DNA from: Sutcliffiella cohnii
GTDB taxonomy: Bacteria; Bacillota; Bacilli; Bacillales; Bacillaceae_I
DNA length: 64,000 nucleotides
NCBI RefSeq assembly: GCF_002250055.1
Contig: NZ_CP018866.1
Location: forward strand, 388,001 to 452,000
Reading direction: 5' to 3'
Shown here: in pieces, positions 57,587-64,000 of the stretch
Numbering within the stretch: position 1 is the first letter of the stretch
How the letters are laid out: every line of letters starts with the position of its first letter
Translations under genes and position numbers: made by a program
Notes under the pieces: generated by a model
Database searches by the model: none
What the model was told of the DNA's origin: nothing
What the model saw: only the letters and a program-made list of their open reading frames with translations

Positions 57587-59254
57587 TTAAATTTCAATGA
57601 TAATGGGGATAATCATTGGCTTTCTTTTTGTTTTTGAAAATAAAAATTGACCAACAGATTTTTTTATCGATTGTTTTAATATATTCCATTGTCGTCTTTC
57701 CTCATTTTCTAAGTCATTTACTGCTTGCTTTACTAGTTTGTTCACTTCCCTGAGGAGAGCATCTGATTCTTTTGCAAACACAAATCCGCGAGTAATGGTA
57801 TCTGGTCCAGAGATGATTTTTTGCTCTGATCTACTTAGTGTAATAACCGTAATGAGCATTCCATCTTCAGAAAGTTGCTTACGATCACGTAATACGACAG
57901 AACCGATATCTCCAACACCTACTCCGTCAACGAACGTATCACCAGCAGGAATCGTTCTCGTCTGGCGTGCAACTCCATGCTGAATATCCATCACTTCTCC
58001 ATTTTTCATAATAAAAGTATTGCCAGGCTCAATGCCGACCGATTCTGCTAATAACCGGTGGTGGTGTAGCATTCGATATTCGCCATGAATTGGAATAAAA
58101 TATTTAGGTTTCATAAATGTTAACATTAATTTTAAATCTTCTTGGTAGCCATGTCCGGAAACGTGCATACCTGTTGAGCTTCCTGATCCATAAATAACGT
58201 GTGCTCCTAATTTGAATAGGTTATCGATGACGCGTGAGACATCTTTTTCGTTACCAGGGATAGGGGATGCTGCAAAGATAATAGTATCGTCAGCATAAAT
58301 ATTAACGTCTCGGTAATTTCCAGTTGCTAAACGTGCAAGGGCAGCATTCGGTTCACCTTGACTACCAGTACAAAGTATCGCTACTTTTTCTGGAGGTAAC
58401 TGTTCCACTTCTTTTGCATCCATTAACATCCCTTCCGGAATTGTTAAATACCCTCTTTCCATCGCAACAGAAACAACGTTCACCATACTTCTTCCTAATA
58501 GGGCAAGCTTTCGATTTGTGTTTTTAGCAGCATCTACTACTTGCTGAACACGACTAACATTTGATGCGAACGTGGATACAAAAATTTTACCAGTTGCTTT
58601 CATAAATGCCTCATTCATATGGCTTGCTACCATTTGTTCCGATGGAGTTAGGCCAGGGCGTTCTGCATTCGTACTTTCTGATATTAAAGCTAAAACACCC
58701 TTATCACCAATACGAGCCATTTTATTAATATCGACTTTTTGATTATCAGCAGGAGTTAAATCAAATTTAAAATCTCCTGTATGGACTACATTTCCTTCCG
58801 GAGTATGGAAAACAATCCCTAAACAATCAGGAATACTATGACTCACTCTAAAAAAGGAAACACCGATAGTACCGAATTGTAATTCAGAATCAGGAGTGAT
58901 TGTCACTAGCTCTGTATCCCTAAGAAGTCTATGTTCCTCTAGTTTTAACTCAATTAACCCTAATGTGAAACGTGTTGCATAAACAGGAACATTTAATTTT
59001 TTAAAAAAGTACGGAATCCCTCCAATATGATCTTCATGTCCATGCGTGACGATTAAAGCTCTAATTTTGTCTTTATTTTCTTCCAAGTATGTAAGATCCG
59101 GAATAATTAAATCGATACCTAATAACGTTTCATCCGGAAATTTCCCACCACAGTCAATGACGATAATGTCATCGGAGTACTGCACAACGTACATGTTTTT
59201 GCCAATTTCATTCATTCCGCCTAAAGCAAAAATGGATAGAGTATTTTCGTTCAT
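57587..59254 (-). CDS. Ribonuclease J family nuclease (RNase J2-like with complete active site)
   Basis: A 555-residue metallo-beta-lactamase/beta-CASP ribonuclease. The metal motif HGHEDH, the beta-CASP signature and C-terminal domain are complete, as are FALGGMNEIGKN and HTSGHG-like (HVSGHGYQEDL). Motifs such as NAERPGLTPSE and TPADNQ resemble RNase J2 of Bacillus, but J2 has a degenerate HGHDEN there whereas this protein keeps HGHEDH like J1. It may thus be an extra, active paralogue. GGAGGAG lies before the start. It acts in mRNA decay and 5' end processing in its family. Confidence 0.88.
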   Translation of the reverse strand: MNENTLSIFALGGMNEIGKNMYVVQYSDDIIVIDCGGKFPDETLLGIDLIIPDLTYLEENKDKIRALIVTHGHEDHIGGIPYFFKKLNVPVYATRFTLGLIELKLEEHRLLRDTELVTITPDSELQFGTIGVSFFRVSHSIPDCLGIVFHTPEGNVVHTGDFKFDLTPADNQKVDINKMARIGDKGVLALISESTNAERPGLTPSEQMVASHMNEAFMKATGKIFVSTFASNVSRVQQVVDAAKNTNRKLALLGRSMVNVVSVAMERGYLTIPEGMLMDAKEVEQLPPEKVAILCTGSQGEPNAALARLATGNYRDVNIYADDTIIFAASPIPGNEKDVSRVIDNLFKLGAHVIYGSGSSTGMHVSGHGYQEDLKLMLTFMKPKYFIPIHGEYRMLHHHRLLAESVGIEPGNTFIMKNGEVMDIQHGVARQTRTIPAGDTFVDGVGVGDIGSVVLRDRKQLSEDGMLITVITLSRSEQKIISGPDTITRGFVFAKESDALLREVNKLVKQAVNDLENEERRQWNILKQSIKKSVGQFLFSKTKRKPMIIPIIIEI

Positions 59255-59570
59255 ATTAAATTGGCTCCTCCTTGCGTATATTCTTGTCCCTTAGTATGTC
59301 CTTATGGAAAAAATATTTTCAAAAAAAGTAAAACACTAGAAGACATGCAATAGGTAAATTACGGAATAAGTATTAGGAAGATAGACCCCGAAATTGTCCA
59401 ATTCAGTAGTTTATTCCTGTTTAATATTTCTGAATATTCATTATAATTTACTATGTAAGGTGTAAAGAGAGGAGGGAAATGGTGTACAGCTAAGGCTTAC
59501 TACATATGGGAATGTGTTCATTTGGATGAGTGTTAGCGTTATAAAAATAGTATATTAAAGGAGTGTTTTT

Positions 59571-60717
59571 TTGAAAAAATTACGTTTGTTTTTCTCTGTA
59601 TTTGCTGTTTTATTACTATTAGTATCCCTTTTACCTTCTGCTGGATTAGCGAAAAAACCTGCGAATCCAACGAATGAAGTTGCAGTTGGAAAGGATGGAA
59701 TGGTTTCAACTTCCCATCCATTAGCATCCGAAGTTGGTGCTGACATTTTAAAGAGGGGTGGAAACGCAATCGATGCTGCAATCGCCATTCAGCTAGCTTT
59801 AAATGTAGTAGAGCCGATGATGTCTGGAATCGGTGGTGGTGGATTTATGATGGTGTACGATGCGGAGGAAGATGAAACCATCATTATAAATAGTCGTGAG
59901 CGTGCCCCAGCTGGAGCAACTCCTGATATGTTTTTACGACGCTGACCGCGCGGCTTATGCAGGAGACCCAGAATTTGTAGAAGTACCAACGGTTGGATTG
60001 TTACATCCTGATTATATTTTAGAGAGAAGTGAACTAATCGACATCGACAATGTGAACCGAAATCCTCAGGCTGGTGACCCATGGAGATTTGAAGACGTTA
60101 GTCCAAATTACGAAGTGGTAAACCAAAATGATGATAAAGATATCGGGGAAACTACCCACTTTACAGTTGTGGATCAATGGGGCAACTTTGTTTCCTTCAC
60201 AACAACAATTGAGCAAGTATTTGGCTCTGGTATTATGGTACCAGGGTACGGCCTAATGTTGAATAATGAATTAACTGACTTTGATGCAGTTCCTGGCGGG
60301 GCGAATGAAGTGCAACCGAACAAACGGCCGTTAAGCAGCATGACGCCAACAATTGTTTTTGAAGATGGGAAGCCGATTTTAAGCGTTGGCTCACCAGGTG
60401 GCCCGACTATTATTACTTCGGTGCTTCAAGTTATACTTAATATTATCAATTACGAAATGGGATTAGAAGAGGCAATTGCTGAACCACGGATCTATACGAA
60501 CAATCTTAATAGCTATCGTTGGGAAGAGGGAATTCCAGAAGAAGCGATAAGTAGCCTGAACGAAATGGGACATCGTTTCCCAGCTAATTCTGAATTAATA
60601 GGAAATGTACAAAGTATTTTCATTGATTATGTAAAAGAAGAATATGTTGGTGTCGCGGATGCTCGACGTGATGGTGCGTCGATAGGTTATACTCATCCAG
60701 GCAAAGGTAGAAAATAA
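59571..60717 (+). pseudogene. ggt: Gamma-glutamyltransferase with a large internal deletion
   Basis: The first part (signal peptide, then DGMVSTSHPLASEVGADILK up to SRERAPAGATPDMFL) is the start of a secreted gamma-glutamyltransferase. The second part starts at YDADRAAYAGDPEFV, which in the family lies some 200 residues later, and runs to the end with the autocleavage/catalytic threonine region GETTHFTVVD. Junction at about 59930-59942, out of frame. Roughly 200 residues of the large subunit are missing, so the enzyme cannot be made. The start is TTG or the nearby frame after GGAGTG. Confidence 0.85.
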
Positions 60718-60729
60718 ACTAGTGATTGT

Positions 60730-60766
60730 CCACTTAGACGAACAAGAGTCTAAGTGGGCTTTTTTG
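60730..60766 (+). terminator. Terminator of the ggt remnant
   Basis: CCACTTAGAC pairs perfectly with GTCTAAGTGG; GC and a T-run follow. Confidence 0.85.
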
Positions 60767-60854
60767 CGTTGTCATTAAAAGCTCAATTGTTAGTAAATTT
60801 ATGTCTCGAGTGTTAGGATAATTATATAAATATATAGAAAAGTGGTGTGTTAAT

Positions 60855-61571
60855 TTGAAAATAGAAGTATGGTCAGATTATGTTTGTCCGTTCTGTTATA
60901 TAGGAAAGCGTCGTTTAGAACAAGCACTACAAACTTTTCCACAAAAAGACAAGGTGGAAGTAACATTTAAAAGCTTTGAGTTACAACCTCATCTCCCAAG
61001 TGACCCTAATGTATCCGTTCATGAAATGTTGGCGAAAAAAATGGGCGCTACTATCGAGCAAGCGAAATCAATGAATGAACAAGTTATCCAGAGCGCAGCA
61101 TCGGTTGGATTAGCGTACAATTTTGATTCAATGAAACAAGTGAATACGTTAGATGCTCACCGTCTCGTGAAATTTGCAGAGCAACGTGGAAAAGCTGCGG
61201 AACTAACAGAGCGACTATTAAGTGCTCACTTCATTGAATCTCAATTCCTCGGGGCAAATGAAACATTAATCTCATTAGCGGAAGAAGTTGGCTTAGACCG
61301 CGATGAAGTGCAACAAGTTCTTGCTAGTAACGCTCACTTAGAGGAAGTGCGTCAAGACCAAGTAGAAGGTCAACAGCTTGGCGTGCAAGGAGTACCATTT
61401 TTCGTATTTAATCGAAAGTATGCTATTTCCGGCGCACAACCGTTAGAAGTCTTCACGCAAACATTAACTAAAGTTTGGGAAGAAGAGAACGGTGCTACTC
61501 CATTACAGCAGGTACAATCAACTACGGGTGCTACTTGTACCGACGATGGGTGCGAAATTCCGGAAAAGTAA
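60855..61571 (+). CDS. DsbA family oxidoreductase (FrnE-like)
   Basis: A 238-residue DsbA/FrnE-type thioredoxin-fold protein. The active site CPFC in WSDYVCPFCYIGKRRLE and the cis-Pro region GVQGVPFFVF are present, with the helical insertion between. There is no signal peptide, so it acts in the cytoplasm, as FrnE-type proteins do in redox or polyketide-related pathways. The TTG start has only a weak GTGGTG site. A second cysteine pair (CTDDGC) sits at the C terminus. Followed by a terminator. Confidence 0.85.
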   Translation: MKIEVWSDYVCPFCYIGKRRLEQALQTFPQKDKVEVTFKSFELQPHLPSDPNVSVHEMLAKKMGATIEQAKSMNEQVIQSAASVGLAYNFDSMKQVNTLDAHRLVKFAEQRGKAAELTERLLSAHFIESQFLGANETLISLAEEVGLDRDEVQQVLASNAHLEEVRQDQVEGQQLGVQGVPFFVFNRKYAISGAQPLEVFTQTLTKVWEEENGATPLQQVQSTTGATCTDDGCEIPEK

Positions 61572-61578
61572 ACATGAA

Positions 61579-61621
61579 ACAAGTGGGGTAACGATTCGTT
61601 CCGTCCCCCCTTGTTTTTTTA
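61579..61621 (+). terminator. Terminator of the DsbA-like gene
   Basis: AACAAGTGGGG pairs with CCCCCCTTGTT; T-run follows. Confidence 0.7.
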
Positions 61622-61664
61622 TTTATTAAAAATTAAATGCTGATGCTTGCTAATTTCCTTGCTG

Positions 61665-61917
61665 GGTTGGCGCAAAAGTAATCTCGGTTGGCACAAAAGA
61701 GATCCGGGTTGGCACAAAAGAGATCCGGGTTGGCACAAAAGAGATCTCGGTTGGCACAAAAGAGATCTCGGTTGGCGCAAAAGTAATCTCGGTTGGCGCA
61801 AAAGTGATTCGGGTTGGCGCAAAAGTAATCTCGGTTGGCGCGAAAGTAATCTCGGTTGGCACAAAAGAGATCTCGGGTGGCCCAAAAGCCTTCCCGGTTG
61901 GCGCAAAAAGCAAACCC
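61665..61917. repeat. Tandem array B: twelve 21-bp units
   Basis: Units of the form GGTTGGCRCAAAAG + NNATCYS. Variants end AGATCCG, AGATCTC, TAATCTC or TGATTCG; the last two units are diverged. A CAAAAG tract recurs every 21 bp. Long false frames on both strands come from the period being a multiple of three. Confidence 0.92.
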
Positions 61918-61940
61918 GCAAAAATTATGGTAAAAAAGAG

Positions 61941-62050
61941 TTATCCACAAAATATATAAGAAATACGAAATTTCATGATAGTTATCCAAGGATTCTGATA
62001 ACTTCCCACAAGCTTTTCCACAGAATAATGAAAAAAGGCTGTTATCCACA
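61941..62050 (+). promoter_or_regulatory. Cluster of five DnaA-box-like sites
   Basis: Exact TTATCCACA at 61941-61949 and 62042-62050, plus TTATCCAAG (61982-61990), CTTCCCACA (62002-62010) and TTTTCCACA (62014-62022), all in one orientation. It lies between array B and the stop of the DUF3231 gene; no dnaA or dnaN gene is present. Confidence 0.65.
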
Positions 62051-62055
62051 GCCTA

Positions 62056-63068
62056 CTACTTTTTCTTTATGAGCTTTTGACGGTCATCAGCAAGAGGCGG
62101 TTGCTCCAGCCAACCATGTTTGATTAGCAATTCGGCTCCATCTTCGGCATATAAACCAACTTGTCCCATGAGACGAGTATACTCCACGGAAAGATCTCTT
62201 CTTTGTGAAACAGATGCCCCTGCTCCGAAATAGCCAATAGCAGCAGCAACTAAAATAACAATATGATTTAACATCAGCTTGTCTGAGTATGGAGGAGTAG
62301 TGGAGCTTGTTATTTCTGATACCCATGAAGAAGGAGATGCTAAATCATCCTTTGAAAGGATTGAGCTTAAAATACTAAATTGCTTTTCACACAATTCTTT
62401 TCCTTTAAGGAAATATTTTTGTACATCTTTCGACTGACATACTTGTGCAAAACCAATTTCTAAAACAACTTTTATAATTACTTTTACCATATTGTAGCTT
62501 AAACCACTTATTTCGACGACACTTAATGGGCGATGATGGCCAAACCATCCAGTTAAATAGTTTTGACTGTCAATGAAATCTATTTCGGAAGGTGGATTTA
62601 CTCGTGGTGGCTTTCGATAAATACCTTTTGCTAACATTACATCAACAACTCGTCTATATAACTCCATCGTTTCCTTATTACATTGCACAAATAAAAAATT
62701 TGGTCAGCACGTGTTGAAGTAGCAACAGCTCCTGCGTAACCTGTTAAACCTAGTAATGTCATTACGTGCATATACACCATCATAAACGTATCGGTAAATA
62801 GAGCTGGAGCTTCTAAATTAACATCTTCCTCCACCGTAAAACCTTTAGGTATGGGGATATTCTCTTGTTCAAAAAAATGCGTAATTTTTTCAATATGGTC
62901 TTCTGCGATACGAAGTGCAAACTCGAGTACTTCTTTCATATCCTTATCTTTGGCCACCTTGACGGAATGGGTAAGAAAACATACCGACATCGAATCATTA
63001 ATATATTGAGTCCACAAATTTGCCATTTCAGCAGAAGTAAGTTCGACATTGTGATTATAGCGTTTCAT
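62056..63068 (-). pseudogene. DUF3231 family gene with a frameshift
   Basis: Two overlapping frames together give a second DUF3231 protein, like the intact one at 33054. The first (start 63068, GGGGG upstream) ends around RADQIFYL; the other resumes with QCNKETMELYRRVVDVMLAK and ends KHGWLEQPPLADDRQ. One extra base in the A-run 62693-62698 (six A on the plus strand) restores a single frame of about 337 residues. Either a recent loss in a homopolymer or a sequencing error. It lies between two tandem arrays. Confidence 0.82.
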
Positions 63069-63216
63069 GTAACATCCCCCAAATTTAGTTTAAACGATGT
63101 TTTCCCATTAGTTTTTATAGAGGTTATTATTTGAGGTATTCTTTCTTTTATTCTACAAAATTTACAGATTAAAAAAGTTATGGCTGAGGACGCTTCGTGG
63201 AACGCAGGGTGGCAAT

Positions 63217-63634
63217 CGCAAATAAAAAGTGATTACGGCAAATAAAGAGGAAGTTACCGCAAATAAAAAGTGATTACTGCAAATAAGAGGGAGTTAGCGC
63301 AAAAAAAAAGTGATTACCGCAAATAAGAGGGAGTTACCGCAAATAAAGAGGAAGTTATCGCAAATAAAAAGTGATTACCGCAAATAAAGAGGAAGTTATC
63401 GCAAATAAAAAGTGATTACCGCAAATAAGAGGGAGTTATCGCAAATAAAAAGTGATTACCGCAAATAAGAGGGAGTTAGCGCAAATAAAAAGTGATTACC
63501 GCAAATAAGAGGAAGTTATCGCAAATAAGAGGGAGTTACCGCAAATAAAAAGTGATTACCGCAAATAAAGAGGAAGTTATCGCAAATAAAAAGTGATTAC
63601 CGCAAATAAAGAGGAAGTTATATCGCAAAATAAA
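63217..63634. repeat. Tandem array C: about twenty 20-21-bp units in alternating dimers
   Basis: Units CGCAAATAAAAAGTGATTAC (X) and CGCAAATAAGAGGGAGTTAC or its 21-bp variant with GAGGAAG (Y) alternate almost strictly, giving a higher unit of about 40-41 bp. The core CGCAAATAA recurs in every unit. It lies between the DUF3231 gene and the ArsR gene. Confidence 0.93.
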
Positions 63635-63676
63635 CCAATTTAATCAAGAATCCGTAGCAGTTATTTTCAAAACAAT

Positions 63677-63717
63677 TAAAAAAACAAGTGGAAAAAATGA
63701 TTTGATTTCCCCACTTG
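63677..63717 (-). terminator. Terminator of the partial ArsR gene
   Basis: On the minus strand CAAGTGGGGAAATC pairs with a distal TTCCACTTG and a T-run follows (A-run 63677-63684 on the plus strand). Confidence 0.65.
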
Positions 63718-63723
63718 CTTCAT

Positions 63724-64000
63724 TCACTTCTTTTGCTCCTTTAATAAGGACAATGGTTCATTTTCTGTATCTTCATTCTCGACTAGATGCTGTAGAATGG
63801 ACATTTTATTATCCCAAAATTGCTCGAAAAAGCTGAGCCATTCATTCACTTCCGTTAAAGTTTCTGGCTGTAGTGTATATCGTTTTTCCCTGCCAACTTT
63901 TCTGCTCGTTACTAAGCTAGCTTCGGAAAGGATGTGCAGATGCTTGACGACAGCAGTTCGACTTATTGGAAAATGCGATGTAATTTCAGAAATAGGAAGT
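63724..64000 (-). CDS. ArsR-like winged-helix regulator, 3' part
   Basis: The frame enters from the right edge; 91 residues are visible. The recognition helix and wing are clear (SEITSHFPISRTAVVKHLHI then SEASLVTSRKVGREKRYTLQ), and the tail FFEQFWDNKMSILQHLVENE is typical of the ArsR subgroup next to SRPBCC/START-domain proteins. The N terminus and any partner lie outside the window. Confidence 0.75.
   Translation of the reverse strand, partial: LPISEITSHFPISRTAVVKHLHILSEASLVTSRKVGREKRYTLQPETLTEVNEWLSFFEQFWDNKMSILQHLVENEDTENEPLSLLKEQKK

Noticed and set aside
61941..62050. Chromosomal or plasmid replication origin
   Set aside because: No dnaA, dnaN, rep gene or AT-rich unwinding element with the expected layout; a DnaA-binding cluster is the safer reading.
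61633..62072. Long open frames on both strands over the 61.7-kb array
   Set aside because: They are products of a 21-bp tandem repeat (multiple of three) and have no ribosome binding site; the peptides are pure repeat (for example FCANRDYFCANRD).
63217..63634. CRISPR array
   Set aside because: The units are head-to-tail with no unique spacers and no cas genes nearby.

Overview
The window reads as chromosome of a low-G+C, endospore-forming Bacillaceae member. The reasons are a gerA-type germinant receptor operon, the ywnA/ywnB divergent pair, a YhaM-type exonuclease, CarD/YdeB, Ctc (L25), RNase J, AGGAGG-type ribosome binding sites with frequent TTG starts, and many U-tailed terminators. The species cannot be named from sequence alone. 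No rRNA, tRNA or CRISPR array was seen.

Layout. 1-5 kb: 3' end of a SulP permease with an ArsR regulator, a small membrane protein, a TetR regulator divergent from a zinc alcohol dehydrogenase, and gene remnants. 5-9 kb: acyl-CoA ligase and MerR regulator facing an acyl-CoA dehydrogenase, with two overlapping promoters around one palindrome. 9-13.6 kb: a protein carrying an orphan DnaA domain I, a truncated YhhN and DegV, a lipoprotein and a GNAT enzyme. 13.9-18.5 kb: a sigma-54 activator, its UAS and a -24/-12 promoter, an iron alcohol dehydrogenase and an MmsA-type dehydrogenase. 18.7-24.1 kb: pseudouridine synthase, CarD, a broken ECF sigma factor and its anti-sigma factor. 24.4-29.1 kb: a ba3-type heme-copper oxidase cluster (subunits IIa, II and I, Sco, a membrane protein, CtaB) behind a well-placed FNR box; subunit I lacks the active-site tyrosine, so it may be a CuA-type nitric oxide reductase. 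29-36.4 kb: ywnA/ywnB, YhaM, DUF3231, a DUF1259/ferritin-like fusion and Dus. 36.6-42 kb: a lactococcin-972-type bacteriocin island, visibly richer in G+C, with an ABC ATPase, a large membrane protein and two micro-ORFs that overlap its genes. 42-50.5 kb: Ctc, XRE, a frameshifted SDR, a flavoprotein, EcsC and a YceI-PAS-GGDEF-EAL fusion. 50.8-59.3 kb: gerA operon, a TRAP transporter and RNase J. 59.5-64 kb: an internally deleted gamma-glutamyltransferase, a DsbA-like protein, a frameshifted DUF3231 paralogue and a partial ArsR gene.

Three non-coding themes cross the window. The first is a dispersed REP-like palindrome (GTGTGGAC...TGTCCCA), with seven good intergenic copies all in the same orientation and several decayed ones. 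The second is three tandem arrays of about 21-bp units (19.4, 61.7 and 63.2 kb) whose A-tracts recur every two helical turns. The third is a cluster of DnaA boxes at 61.9-62.05 kb next to one array.

Strongest leads: the Tyr-less ba3-type enzyme with an FNR site, the orphan DnaA domain I protein together with the DnaA-box cluster, the YceI-c-di-GMP fusion under an MhqR-like operator, and the micro-ORFs of the bacteriocin island. Three small-indel frameshifts within 64 kb mean sequencing or assembly error must be excluded before calling those genes dead.
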